64,000 nucleotides of DNA, taken from the NCBI GenBank assembly GCA_026120185.1, contig JANUWF010001188.1:62001-126000 (forward strand), read 5' to 3'. The translations under genes and the position numbers were made by a program. How positions within the stretch are numbered: the first letter of the stretch is position 1; every line of letters begins with the position of its first letter. The notes under the pieces were generated by a model. That model was not told where the DNA came from and made no database searches. It was given only the letters and a program-made list of their open reading frames with translations. Source of the DNA: Voacanga thouarsii. Taxonomy: Eukaryota; Streptophyta; Magnoliopsida; Gentianales; Apocynaceae. Below are positions 23,368 to 35,300 of the stretch, one piece after another.

Positions 23368-23711
23368 TCTGAAAACATGACTAACCCTAGCCACCATCTT
23401 ATTTTTGCTAGCATATAAATATCTTGGTGCTTGAGTGTCATCCTCCATATGGATTTCTGTTAGAGATAATCACACACTGTGATTATAGTGGTTGGACGTT
23501 CAACTCTCATGGTGTTTGATCAAGGGGATTGCTGGATCGTGCCTCAGACTTGAAGAAGAAAATTTTTATTTTTCAGATGCTCAAAAAAAGGTAAAGCTAT
23601 TACCTTTATTCTCTTTATATCTTGTTTTCCACTCATATGTAGGTCCTGGGATGGTACCTCATTTTATTTTTCCGCTACGCCATATATGATATGCGTGAGA
23701 GATACCCAACA
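21927..23711 (+). repeat. 3' LTR of the Angela-like element
   Basis: 1785 bp, from TATTAGTGTTACG (TGTTAG in sister copies) to GATACCCAACA. Homologous to 12922-13370 and to the solo LTR 46776-48506. It contains a CT microsatellite. It shows the uninterrupted sequence at the point where the Tekay element entered the left LTR. Confidence 0.88.
23314..23362. repeat. CT dinucleotide microsatellite in copia LTR
   Basis: A nearly perfect CT run of about 48 bp, absent from the homologous solo LTR at 46776-48506. Long Arg-Glu or Ser-Leu repeat ORFs over it are artefacts. Confidence 0.9.
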
Positions 23712-23790
23712 ATAGCACTTGACTTTCCTTTTCCAATTCTCATTTCCCTAAATTTTTAAAAACAAAAATGGTTTAATATTAGTGACTTAT
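23712..23790. other. Host segment between Angela-like and Athila-like insertions
   Basis: Begins with the right TSD ATAGC. On the minus strand it carries the ATG (23743-23741) and first ten codons of the split host frame. Confidence 0.65.
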
Positions 23791-25051
23791 TATTGTAAGA
23801 GAATCACAACATTCAAAATATGTCACTTAAATACAATCATCATACACCTAATAAAAAGAAATTTATAATCCATTCTCCCTAAAATATAGTATAGTATAGC
23901 AGTGAGTAGGGTGTCGAATCCACAAGGAACTCAAGAGAAGCATAATCTTATATTTACTCTTTATCTTAACCTTATGAACAACTCTTGAATAAATTCTTAG
24001 GATGAATTAACATAAAGTAAATGGGTGAAAAATAAATAGGAAACTACTAAAACTAAGAAAAAAAAAGTCTAGGCCAATTAGGAATCCACTTGTTTTAGGA
24101 ACACGTTTTGAAATTAACTTAGGAAATTCATCATCGATGTGATTACATTGAGTAGTTGATTTTAGAATTCTTGCAAAACTGTCAAAAATTCATATCCTTA
24201 CATAAATGGATTAATCTTTGTCAAATGCTCCTAATTAACCCCTAATCTTCCTCTTAATCTACTTCAAGTTGATTAACATTTTCTTAAAGATATTAATACT
24301 TTAATTAATCAATTGTCATAGATTAACCAATAACAAATTATAATATATTCCCAAAACTTGCAAACATAAACAACTTGAATTATGCTATTCCCTATCAATT
24401 CTAATCAAGCGAAAAATTTTGCACTCAACTATAACAAATTGATACTACTAGAACATTAACCTAAGGATAAACCATGACAAGTAAATCAGATAGTTCAACA
24501 TTCCTAGCTATTCAATCATGCAAATTTAATATGGTGATCGATCGTAAAAACTCAACATAATTAGTATGAAAAGAAATCAGAAATTACACAAATATTCAAG
24601 AGGCAATCTTTATTAAATTAAAAATAGAATCTTTAATGCATGAGTATCAAAGAACCAAAATCAATACTTAAAACATAACCTAAAGACAAAATAGAATCTT
24701 AATTGTTTGAATACAAAAGAGACTAAAGAAACAAATAATGTGGAAAGAAGGAAGAACAAAAGAAAGTTTGAAAGATTACACTTGGGAAGCTCACAATCTC
24801 AAGTCTCTTTGCCTTCTTGCCTTGTCCTTCTTCTTGAAGCCTTCTTTAATGCTTTTCCTTCAAAGAATTATGTTTCTTGTAGAAGTATCTTCAAGAATAT
24901 CAAGCATATATGTTCTTGGACGTCCCTTGCTTTTATAGAAGCCATCTAAACCGTCCTTAGATGAAATTGGAAACTTTACACTTCTTTTGAATCAATTTAG
25001 GAATTTCTAAAACTCTTTAGGATGCTTGCACGGAATGTATGCAGGACCATG

Positions 25052-25056
25052 CCTTG
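25052..25056. repeat. Target-site duplication CCTTG (left)
   Basis: Matches CCTTG at 29347-29351. The sister LTR at about 33528-33540 has the single-copy form, ATGCCTTGTGGCCGTGC. Confidence 0.95.
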
Positions 25057-28000
25057 TGTGAAACCCCAGTCGGAACTAACCTTAGAGTAAGGGGGTTGGG
25101 ATGCATATCATATTTTATTGCATGTTTAAATATATTTTTATATGATTTTATGTGCTTTGGATTAGTGTTTTATAGCCTCGAGGGCTTGATTATGCTTATT
25201 GGGTAAGAAGGGCAAAATGGTAATTTTTGCTTGAGGAGAAAATAGGGAGATAGCTTGAGGATTAAATAAGAAAAATATTTTTGGAGAGAAAATAAGAACA
25301 AGAGTTGTCGTGGTTTAGTGGTTAAAGCTTTGGAATTAATCATTGAGGTCTTGAGTTCAAATTCCATCATTAGAGTTTTAGCATGATTAAATTTTATTTT
25401 TGCTTGGGAAGGGGTATTTTTAGCCTTAAGTGCCTTAGCATAGGGTAGAGGTGTTGTCCTAGGGGAGATATGATAGGAGTACTCTAATCCTATTATTGTG
25501 CCTACTCAAAATTTCCTAAGAGAATTCATTTTTTCTTGATCATTAATTTCTCTTAATTCTCAATTCATTAGATTGGTCAAATTTGTTCTAGCCAATTTCA
25601 TTCCAGAAATTTGAGTAAAGTGCTGTGGCTTTGAAAGTTCAAAATTTCTTAGTGAAAGACATCTTATGATCTGAAAATGTGGTAGAGATGTGGGAGATTC
25701 CAAGAGAATAAATCCCTCTTGTGAACCTTCTAAAATTGCACTCTAGCTAGGTTCATTTTCCTTCATGGCATGAACTGAAATTTTTCTAGCTTCTTGTGCC
25801 TTCAAGGTGTCAAAATTCTTAGCCATTATTCCCTCCCAAATGCTTCCAGAAAATGGCCTTTTGATCAGCTTGAGATCTAAATTTTTCTGGACATTTTCGG
25901 ACTGCACAAATGCTGTGCAAAACCAGAGAAATTTCTAGTTGAGTTCGCAGCTTTGGAGGTCCGAAACCAAGCTGTTTTCTTTCAATTTTTGCTCAACATC
26001 TTAGCCACATTTTTCCTCCATAAAGAAGGCTGGAAACCAGCCTTGAAAGAGCCCTAAAATCTCCACCAAACTCTCTGCAAGATGACTGGAAAATGGCAGC
26101 CGAAACTGTCTAGAAATTCCAGAACCTTGCGAAAATTCTGTACAGGAAAATTTCTAGCTTTGTTTCCTAATTCATTCCTACTTCATCTTTCTTCTGCACA
26201 AACCACTCTTAAACAGCCATGATCAGAACTCCATTGTCTTCCCCAAGCTCCTACACGAAAATCAGACATGGCTGCTGGAAAATTTCTCCAGCAAATCTCT
26301 GCAATCATGCTTTGATTAGATACCAAAATTCCAGCAACATTAATTTAGCAACTTTCCATAAAATGTTTCTCAAACAACCAGACTTATTCTTCACCATTTC
26401 ACTCCATCTTTTCAGCCACCATTACCCCTCTTCAATAAGCTTTCATCCAGCAGAAACACTGCAAAACAATTCGGCCATAGCAGCTTTCCAAAAGCTCTCC
26501 AATGATCAAAGATATTCTTGCTATATTTAGTTTTCAAATTTGATTCCTTAAGATATTCTATTAGAATTTCAACAACTAGCTTTCCTTTTCCCTTCCAAAC
26601 CAGAAAATCATCTACCAAAACCCTACAAACAATTCAGCTAGCCCTAATCCTTCAGAATTTCGGCAGCTTCAAATCAAAACTTCTCTACTCTTTTCAACTT
26701 TCAAGAACACATAGCACACTAAGAACACCTACTCCTTCCTTTCGCCTAATACCCCTCCAAATCACTTCAAAATTCTTCTAAAAACTCCAAAATTCATCTA
26801 CTCACTACCATGAGTCCATCCATACCATTTTCAACATCAAACTCCAAAATCTAACTTGCTCTTTTGGATAAAAAACCAGAATTTTTGTGAAGGATTAAGA
26901 TCACCTTCAAGGTAGGTTTGTTCTAACAACTTCATTTTCTCTAATCTTTGATCTCTAATGAATATGTATATGAATAAACATGCTAATGGACTCTTTCTCT
27001 CTCTCTCTCTTAGCCAAACCTCTCTCCTTCTTGGCCGAATGGCTTCTTCACCAATGGCCATGCTTTCTTCATCTTCCTTGGACGGATCTAATCATCTAGG
27101 AGTTGAAATCCATTCGAAACTCCATCAAGGTATTCATCAATCAAGTAAGCCTTTTTAACCCTCCTTTTAAATTCTAGATTCATGTATCTAGGATGATGTT
27201 GATAGAAGATGGATTATGAATAGGGTTTGAGTATGTATTGTTGTGATGAGTTGAGATTGAAGCATGAATATATGTATGAATATGATGGAGATGGGATTTA
27301 TGCATGAGTTGATTATCTTGGTTGAATGTATGGTGTTTTAGGGTTTAATACATGCCTCTATGATTAAGTATGCTAGAGATTATGTTATCTATGATAAATA
27401 GGATTTATATTCTTGTGTGATTATTAAAACCATGGTTATATTTATGCTAGTAAAGGTTAGATCATGCCTTAGTAAATTTGGATCTATGCTTATATTCATG
27501 ATTTGGATGATTTGATGATGTGAAAGGGTGAATATGTTCATGATTGTGGTTAGCAATAGAATTATGATCATAACCTAATTGTCTCTAAGCTAATGTTATT
27601 TCTTCATTAAATATTTAATATTATGATTTTTGGCTAGTAATTTCGAAGAACCCTAGGAAGCGTAGATTTGGATTATTATATATAATAAGGATATTTTAGT
27701 CAAATAAATAATAGCTTTTTCTAGAAAAATAAAATATATAGATATTATATAAAATGATGAAATCAACTAAAGCCTTTTATGAAAATAATCATAATAACTA
27801 AAATATTTATTATTAAAATTTAATTATTATCTTTTAACCAAAACCTATTAAAGTTTACCTATTGTCTTTTAATCAAGACTCATTAAAATTTATTTTCAAC
27901 TAATTTTAGTTATCAATTATTTTCTAGCAAATAATTATTAATAAATTATTATTTTACCTAATACTGCCTAGGGCTCTTCATCAAATAAACTCTAAATTTT

Positions 28001-29346
28001 TCTTAGTAAGATTTAAACCTTCAGCTTATTAGTACATATTTCCCAAAACACTAATTATTTTAAATAATAGATTAGCCTTAACTTATAAACCTTTTTCCTT
28101 TATTATTTGGCGTTAAAGCTTGGGACACTAGGATCATGGTAGTAGTGAGTTGATTTAGTTTTAAATTGAGAAAGTGGATTTTGGCTTGAGTTTGATTGTG
28201 GTTTATATTTATCCCATGTGAGGTTAGGTCAGCTGTTGGAGACCTCTTGTTGTGAGCAAGAATCAGGTAAGCTCCTGCATAAAACCTATTTGATGCAAAA
28301 TGTTTATTATGGCAAGCCAAATATAGAGTGCATGGACACTCATTTCTGTAAAGGTAATTGAGGATTGATTCCTTTCTTATTTTAGTCAAACAAATTATTT
28401 GGAAATCAATAAGTAGATTTATTCAAACTCAAAACTCTTTCTAAAACTGATTTTGACAAAGACTTTGGAAATCCTTAATTGTCATTTTCAAGTGGAACTA
28501 TGTTATTTTCATTTTCCCAAAAGAGGGATACATTACGTTGAGTACTCAATAGGAGTGGGCTAGTAGTACTAGTTTTGAAGAGCAAGAGTGAGTCTTCTGG
28601 CAGGAGGCCACCTCCAGAAGATAAGCTTAACTTAGAGAAACGTCAGTACTACTTAGTCATGCCGGTCCGAGCTAGCAATTTTATTTCAGTCAAGTGACTG
28701 TGTTATGCCAGAATGGACACCCGGTTGTTGTTTGGGTATAGAAAATGAGGAGTATCTTATCCAGTAGGCCGATCACCTACCTTTTGTCAGTCTGCACAAA
28801 GTGTCGATATTCTGACCGGTTATGGGGCCAAACGTGTGGTAACCCATAACCCTTTCTTTCGAGTGGTTGATTTTTATTGATTATGTGGGGCTGGAAAAGC
28901 CAAAACACCACTCTTGCTTTTGGGTAATGTTTATTGCTTGCCAATATTTCTCTTTTAAAGATTTCACACTTTGCATCCACGAGCTGTTTTCACTGAACAC
29001 CCAAAGCACACAGGACTTACTGAGATTTCTGTCTCATCACCTTTTTACCATGATTTCAGGTCGATTCTGCTGTGAGGATGAGTAGCTAGTGTTATCTGCC
29101 TTGAAAGAGAATGTTATCATTTATTTTTATGTATTATTTTGGAGAGTTGAGAGTGGATAATTTTATTTATGGATTTGTTTTTCTTTTGGGAATTCATGGA
29201 TTTATTCTTAGAATGTAATAAATTTTAAGTTAAAGTATTATTTTTATTCCGCTATTTTATTCGTGTGACCTAGTTATAAAGACCCCTTATCCTTTGGACG
29301 GGGCGACATCCTTGGCCCTGGCGAGTCTAGGTAGTGGAGTGTTACA
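25057..29346 (+). mobile_element. Tekay family-A solo LTR
   Basis: 4290 bp, TGTGAAACCCCAGTC to GAGTGTTACA, with a perfect 5-bp TSD and no internal region. It is the reverse-complement counterpart of 13371-17668 and aligns with it along its full length. A solo LTR arises from recombination between the two LTRs of a full element. It contains the tRNA-like segment near its start and the conserved GATCACCTACC block near 28765-28785. Confidence 0.95.
25304..25371 (+). other. tRNA-like segment with pol III A and B boxes in Tekay LTR
   Basis: GTTGTCGTGGTTTAGTGG then TTAAAGC (A-box shape), and about 30 bases on GGTCTTGAGTTCAAATTCC (B-box shape). Same arrangement as 17355-17421 (minus). The start resembles plant tRNA 5' halves of the Asp/Glu/Gly type. 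The body does not fold into a convincing cloverleaf, so it is not called a tRNA gene. Confidence 0.45.
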
Positions 29347-29816
29347 CCTTGTGGTTGTGCATGAAAAACTTTCCAAAATCCTTGTAGCTGGTATGACCTC
29401 CTTGCACAGCCGCATAAATGGCACATACCTTTTTCTTTATCGTTTCTGCAAACTTTTGGGAGCACAAATTTATCCTCTATTATGCACGAGATCATGCATG
29501 GCCGTGCACTAGGCCATGCATGTATTCTGAGGTTGGTTCTATTTTGCAGGGCTTGATGTATGACCATGCATCAAACCGTGCCCCTGAAAAACACTTAAAA
29601 AGCTGTGAAATATGTATTCCAAGACTTCAAATGCACATATGTTCATTCACATCATATAAATACATCATTTAAGTCCTAATTCTACCTCTTTTTTATCAAG
29701 AGTTCTTAAGACCTATGAAAACATGTTTTGAGCAGAAAATCATTATTTATCTCATAAAAGCATGCCAAAAAGCTAAGGAAAAGTGTTATAAAAATGTGAT
29801 TATTTCACGCCTAACA

Positions 29817-32178
29817 AATACTCTGACACTTAACTTTTTAACTATCCTCAGGCAAAGTCATTTTTCAAAAAGATTTAAGACATGAAATTCTAATTTTCAA
29901 AAGGTATAGTAGAAATGCAATATTTTCCTTTCACAACAAAAAATAACTCAACATCTACTTAGTCAAGAAGATATAGGAAAACTTATATATTAGATCAAAT
30001 ATATCCATGGCCATTGAAGTTAAATAAGTTCATAACAATTCAATGCATTCTATTCCTTTCTTTGATCCGAACATATAAACCATGCAAATCATATGAGTTA
30101 GGAATATATGCTAATTCAACTTCATGTACTTTATTCTTGTCTAAACTACTACAAATTAGGTATCAAACTAGGAATTTTCAAGCAATTTTGTTTTCTTTGC
30201 TTTTGAACACAAAAAAATTTCTTGGGATTTATAGCCTCAAGTGAGTGTGTTTCGCTCCATCTCACCATATTGTCCCCCATTCATTTTTTTCAACATTGCT
30301 AGTTTTCAACTCTCTCTCTCTCTATTTTCTTTCACATGTTGTTTTTTGCCAAAGGACATGTGCTTTGCATTCTCAAACCTTTTTTTCCCTCACTTATTCT
30401 ATTTACTTAAACATAAGACTAGGACTAGCTTAGGCAAATATTCACCAAAATTAGCACATATACCAGCTTATATTTCATCACATTACGTACATAAATTTCA
30501 CAAAGTCAAAAGCTTCATTAATCTATTAAGAAATAAACAAAGTTAAACTAAATTCTCAAGACTTAGTTATCCTTAACCTAATCTAAAAATTTAACAAAAA
30601 TCAAGAAATTTTTCAAAAGTAAAAAGAAAAGAAATATTTCCACCAATTTTTCTTTAATTGCTCAAAAGATTTTCAATTTTTTTTGCCAAATTTCTCACAA
30701 AAACTTGGAAAAATAATTTCAATTCCACACCCCTACACTTAAACTGGATATTGTTCTCAATGGACGAAAATAAAAACGTTTGAGCACAACCAAAGGGACC
30801 AAGAAGATTAAAAGGGGAAAAAAAATCAAAGCTTCCTAAAAGAATGTGTGCATGCACTTATGTGATTACCAAATTTCAAGAAATAAATAAGCTCCTAAAA
30901 TTGAAATTGAAAATTTTGGAAAAGAATTTGCAAGTCCTATCCCCACACTTAAACAGTATATTATTCTTAATGGATAAAAATAGAAAAAGAAAGTTTAGCC
31001 AAAAAAGATCAAGTAGATAAAGGGAGAGGAAAAACAAATACTTCCCTAGAACAATAGGCTCATTGATTGCAAAATTATAATGAATAAATAACCTCCCAGA
31101 AGTTGGCACTATGAATATCTACAAGAAAAGCTTCAAGGCGGGACACGAAGGATGTTAGAATTCGAAGTATTTGTCCAAAGGAAGAAGTGCTTTACAAAAA
31201 CAATAAAACAAAATCTATATCTATAAAACCTAACCTGGACACAACATAAACACATAAAAAACAAAGAAAACAAGACACAAATAAGACAAGAAAAAAAGAA
31301 TCACAAAACCATCAATGTTTTTGCATGAAAAAAGAATAAGGCATGCATATGATATTGCATCGGCATGCACAAACCCGTGCAAATTGCAGAGAAAGAACAT
31401 TTGCTTGTACATGGTATGGGGCACAGGCATGAAACATGCTATGCAAATCTGCCGTGTTTTAAAAATTTAACATTTTAGAAGGATGATAATGTTGCACGGC
31501 TATGCAAGATGGCATAGCTTGAAGCACGGCTGTGCAACCTTAATGAAAAATTTTCAAAATGTTTTTTAATTGTTTTCAAAATCTTTTTCCAATCTTGATA
31601 ATTTAGCCTTGTGAAAGTTCATTTCTCTTACAAAATAGACTTAAAAAAATCACAATGACTCAAACATAACATGCGATCAAATCACTTTTTTTATAGAAGA
31701 ATAATAAACCTAATCTAAACATGATAAACACAAGAAAAAAGAACTAAAGACTCAAACATATCACAAAGATATGATAGATGAATTACTTGTTGATGACATA
31801 AAGATAAAAAGAAAAGAAAGTCTCTTTTGGATGGCCAATCCTCCAAGTGTATGGCAAATTTATGCTCATATGGGTACCTACTATAGAAAACTCAAATCTA
31901 GTTGAAGTATCTTTAGCGCTATTAACTACTTCTTCACAAATCCTTGTCTCATTGGGATTAAAATTAGACGCATAATGTATTCCCCTTGCTCCTCACGTCT
32001 TACCACTCCAAAGATGCATACACCATGATTGAACAACCTCCAAAGCCAACAAAAACTACAGTGAAAAATGAAAAGGAGACACTAAAGAGAAACAAAGCAA
32101 AACACAAGAAAAGAAAAACATAACATCAAGAATATTTACCACAAAAGTCATCCCAAGATTGACACAAAAAGATAGAGT
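29817..32178. other. Internal region of the pol-less Athila-like element
   Basis: 2.4 kb, AT-rich, with no supported ORF on either strand. Next to the 3' LTR, the minus strand reads TTGCCTGAGGATAG and a weak polypurine tract, the Athila arrangement. A roughly 220-bp unit carrying CACACTTAAAC (about 30735 and 30943) is duplicated. A segment at 31340-31540 is rich in GCACGGC/CATGCA-type words. Confidence 0.65.
30650..31100 (-). repeat. Two diverged tandem units with internal GTTTAAGTGTGG motif
   Basis: Unit 1 (about 30660-30880) and unit 2 (about 30890-31100) each hold, in + orientation, a Cys-free AT-rich lead, then ACACTTAAAC, a TATT..TTCTCAATGGA-like block, AAAATA, and a G/A-rich end. Similarity is moderate but in the same order. 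Confidence 0.5.
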
Positions 32179-32196
32179 TCCCCGGCAACGTCATCA
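32179..32196 (-). promoter_or_regulatory. Primer binding site, tRNA-Asp type
   Basis: The minus strand reads TGATGACGTTGCCGGGGA, matching the complement of the tRNA-Asp 3' end (TGGCGCCGTTGCCGGGGA) at 15 of 18 positions. It adjoins the inner end of the LTR, which fixes the element's orientation. Confidence 0.8.
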
Positions 32197-32200
32197 TTTT

Positions 32201-34007
32201 TGTTGTAGGAGAATCACGACATTCAAAATAGGGTCATTTAAATGTAGTTATTATGCACCCAACAAAAAAAATTTTATAAACCATTCTCCCTAAAATATAA
32301 CATAGTATAGCAGTGAGTAAGGTGTCAAACCTACATGGAACTCAAGAGAAGTGTACTTTTATATTTACTCTTTATTTTAACCTTATGAACAACAACTCAC
32401 GAATAATTAACTTGAATAAATTCTTAGGATGAATTAACATAAAGTAAATGGGGGGAAGGCAAATAGAAAACTACCTAAACTAAAACATGTAAGAAATAGG
32501 AAAGTACTAAAATTAAGAAAATAAATCTAAGTTAATTAGGAAACCACTTATTTTAGGAACATGTTTTGAGATTAACTTAGAACTCATCATCGATGCAATT
32601 ACATTAAATATTTGATTTTAGAATTCTTACAAAACTGCCAAAAATTCCTACGCTTGCATAAATGGATTAATCTTTGTCAAATGCTCCCAATAAACCTTTA
32701 ATACTTCTCTTAATATACTCCAAGTTGATTAAACTTTTCTTAAAGATATTAATAATTCAATTAATCAATTGTCATAGACTAATCGCAAGATTGATAAGCA
32801 TATGAAGGTATCACCAATATCAAGTTGGAATATATTCCAAAAACTTACAAACACAAACAACTTGACTTACGCAATTCTCTATCAATCCTAATCAAGACAC
32901 TCAACTAAGAAAAATAGATGCTACTAGAACATTAACCTAAGGATAAACCATGACAAGTAAATCACATAGTTCAACATTCCTAGCTATTCAATCATACAAG
33001 TTTAATATGGTGATTAATCACAAAAACTCAACCTAATTGGTATGAAAAGAAATCAAGAATTACACAAATAATGAAGAGGCAATTTTTATTAAATTAAAGA
33101 TAGAATCTTTAACATATGAATCTCAAAGAACCAAAATCAATACTTAAAATATAACCTAAAGAAAAAGTAGAATCTTAATTGTTGAATACAAAAGAAACTA
33201 AAGAAATAAATAATGTGGAAACAAGGAAGTACAAGAGACCGTTCGAAAGATAACACTTGGGAAGCACATAATCTCAAGTCTCATTACCTCATTACCTTTT
33301 CCTCTTTTATGAAGCCTTCTTTGATGCTTTTCCTTTAAGGAATTTTGTTTTTTGAAGAAGTATCTCTGAGAATATCAAGTATATATGTTCTTGGACATCC
33401 CTTGCTTTTATAGAAGCCTTATAAATCGACCTTGGAAGAAATTGAAAAGTTTATACCACCTTTGAATCAATTTAGGAATTTCTAAGACTCTTCAGGATGC
33501 TTGCACGGCATGTACGCACGACCATGCCTTGTGGCCGTGCATGAAAAACTTCCAAAATCCTCGTAGCTGGCACAGCCACCTTACGTGGCCGTGTAGATGG
33601 CAGTGGCATTTTTTCTCCGTCATTTGTGCAAACTTCTGGGAGCACAAATTTACCCTCTATTATGCACGGGATCATGCACTGCTGTGCACTAGGCTATGCA
33701 TGTCTTCTGAGGTCTGTTCCGTTTTACAGGGCTTGATGAATGGCAGCACAGCTTGATGCATGGCCTTGAAAAACACTTAAAGAAGTTGTGAAATATGTAT
33801 TTCAAGACCTGAAATGCACATATATTCATTCATATTATAAAAATACATCGTTTAAGTCCTAATTCGACTCATTTTTTTTTTTTTTATCAAGAGTCCTTAG
33901 GACCTATGAAAATACGTTTTGAGTAGAAAATCATTGTTTATCTCATAAAAGCATGCCAAAAAGCAAAGAAAAAGTGTTGTTAAAGTATGATTATTTCACG
34001 CCTAATA
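32201..34007 (-). repeat. 5' LTR of the pol-less Athila-like element
   Basis: 1807 bp. The minus strand runs TATTAGGCGTG to CTACAACA. It holds the uninterrupted target of the Tekay solo LTR and a GC-richer segment (33500-33770) of CATGCA/CACGGC/GGCCGTG words. Confidence 0.88.
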
Positions 34008-35079
34008 CATGTCCGGAAAAACATCATGAGCTCAATGGCTAAAACTCAATGCATAAAATTTTAATACATATACACAGTAAGTGCTACAAAGTGAAGAACT
34101 AAAGTGAAGTGAAGCATTAAAAAATGGATGCATGTAAAATGTAGTTCACTGATCCTCATGTAATATAGCATTATTTATATACTAAAATTAGTAAATTAGT
34201 GCACCTGAAAAGTTCATGATCTCTTTGCAATATTGTATAATGTTGCATCCACATAAAAATAGCAAATATAATCAACTATTATTAATAGGTCACAACATAG
34301 TCTCTTATATCTTTCGAATGCCTAAGCCATGTAGTCATTCATCTCCATCTCTATCCTCATCCTCATATAATTGATTCTTCTCATAAACTGCGTTAACTAG
34401 CACATCAACTGAAATTAATTCTAGTTCTTATCTCACCCAATTTATATATTTATCCTAAGTAATTGGTAGATCATCAATAATTGAGGTGGGCATGGGTCAA
34501 CATCATAAAATCTTGAATATACATTGAAATTATCCCTTAAATTCATCCTTGCAACAACCTTCCAATTTCGATCAATAGGGTTAGCCACACACCAAACTTG
34601 TTCTGCTTGAATAGCTAAAATGAAAGTTTTATTAGCTATATTATTTTACTTGTACCAACTGATTAAAATTGACCAAGGTAAAGTTGAATTCATCTTAAAC
34701 TTTTTCTCTTTGATTGTTAATCCAATCACACTTCAAAAGAATGTATTGCACACTAATTTTGTACCTAACTTTTAGAGTTTCCTATAAGACTCCATAATAT
34801 GTAACTCGTCCAGTACAAGAATTATTATCTCTTGTACTAGCGAAGCTAATCGTACTTGCTCTCAACATCACCCCCCCTATTTTATGTTGCTCTTACTACT
34901 CATGACACTTCGTATGAAATTGAAAGCTATTAGCAATACATGCTTTGTCATTTTAGCATCTGGAAATGGTCCTCTTTCTAATATATTTATCTCCTCTAAT
35001 AATTATACATTTGGTGTACTTTACAACTTTGCAATCTAAAATTTGAAAAAAAAAAAAAAGTAAATAGATTATGCTAAAA

Positions 35080-35300
35080 AAGACTAAGAATCACATCTAA
35101 AGTTTCAAATTATATAGTCTAAATCTATTCACATAATTTTTGAACCATTTATGAAGTGTTTCATTATGGAACCTTTGGAAATAGTTTCTTGTAGCACGAG
35201 AATGTTACCTTGCTAATGTGGGCAAGTGAGTGCTAACCAAAATCTAAGGAATCACAAAAATAAATATTATAGTTATAAGAAAAATAAAAAATTATTGGTT
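35080..35300. other. Low-homology part of the TNP2 locus
   Basis: AT-rich stretch between the DUF4218-like and DUF4216-like parts. It may be an intron or eroded coding sequence, with no clear motif. Confidence 0.35.

Larger units (their letters stand above)
12922..23711 (+). mobile_element. Angela/Tork-type Ty1/copia retrotransposon with nested Tekay insertion
   Basis: Starts TGTTAGTGTTATG and ends CCCAACA, flanked by ATAGT (12917-12921) and ATAGC (23712-23716), a 4/5-matching TSD. The right LTR is complete (1785 bp); the left LTR keeps only its first 449 bp. A minus-strand Tekay element inserted there, and a later deletion removed most of that Tekay, the rest of the copia 5' LTR, the primer site and the N-terminal half of gag. 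The remaining copia gag-pol (18506-about 21820) is full of stops. The LTR length and gag-pol motifs suggest the Angela/Tork clade. Confidence 0.88.
5456..23743 (-). pseudogene. Host reading frame split by two retrotransposons (possible CACTA second gene)
   Basis: This minus-strand frame starts with ATG at 23743-23741 and reads to 23712. It resumes at 12916 to 12746, and again at 5588/5583 to a TAG at 5458-5456. If each retrotransposon and one TSD copy are left out, the reading frame is continuous across both the Angela-like insertion (12922-23711) and the Athila-like insertion (5589-12740). Early residues are basic (Met-Arg-Ile-Gly-Lys-Gly-Lys). They are followed by a charged helical stretch with Leu-Lys-Lys-Arg-Gln, a Pro-rich part and a Gln-rich part. 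There are several in-frame stops (in the Asn-Leu-Asn segment, after Pro-Gln-Thr, and near Ala-Arg-Thr), so it is dead. I do not recognise the protein. It lies downstream of TNP2 on the same strand, where CACTA elements carry their second gene. A separate minus-strand stretch at 5240-5160 (Ser/Thr-rich, then Gly-Arg-Gly-Pro-Leu-Lys-Met-Pro) near a GGTAAGT donor may be a further exon. Confidence 0.4.
23791..29816 (-). repeat. 3' LTR of the pol-less Athila-like element (split)
   Basis: Two parts, 23791-25056 and 29352-29816, together 1731 bp. They are co-linear with the intact LTR 32201-34007 over shared blocks such as TCCCTAAAATATA..TAGTATAGCAGTGAGTA, TTCTTAGGATGAATTAACATA and CATGCCAAAAAGC. 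The minus-strand start is TGTTAGGCGTG at 29816. Confidence 0.88.
23791..34007 (-). mobile_element. Pol-less Athila-like LTR retrotransposon with nested Tekay solo LTR
   Basis: Minus-strand element. The 5' LTR is 32201-34007. A tRNA-Asp-type primer site adjoins its inner end (32179-32196). The internal region is only 2.4 kb without coding sequence, and the 3' LTR (23791-29816) is split by a 4290-bp Tekay solo LTR. Flanks CTTAT (23786-23790) and CATGT (34008-34012) agree at only 3 of 5 positions, so the TSD is decayed or one boundary is off by a few bases. It carries no gag or pol and would have needed proteins from another element. Confidence 0.85.

Noticed and set aside
23128..23448. Arg-Glu and Ser-Leu repeat ORFs
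   Set aside because: Produced by the CT microsatellite inside the copia 3' LTR.
25304..25371. Functional tRNA gene
   Set aside because: A and B boxes are present but no good acceptor or anticodon stem can be drawn; kept only as a tRNA-like module.
23791..34007. Segmental duplication (23.8-25.1 kb repeated at 32.2-34.0 kb)
   Set aside because: The repeats are the two LTRs of one element: the tRNA-Asp primer site adjoins one and a weak polypurine tract the other.
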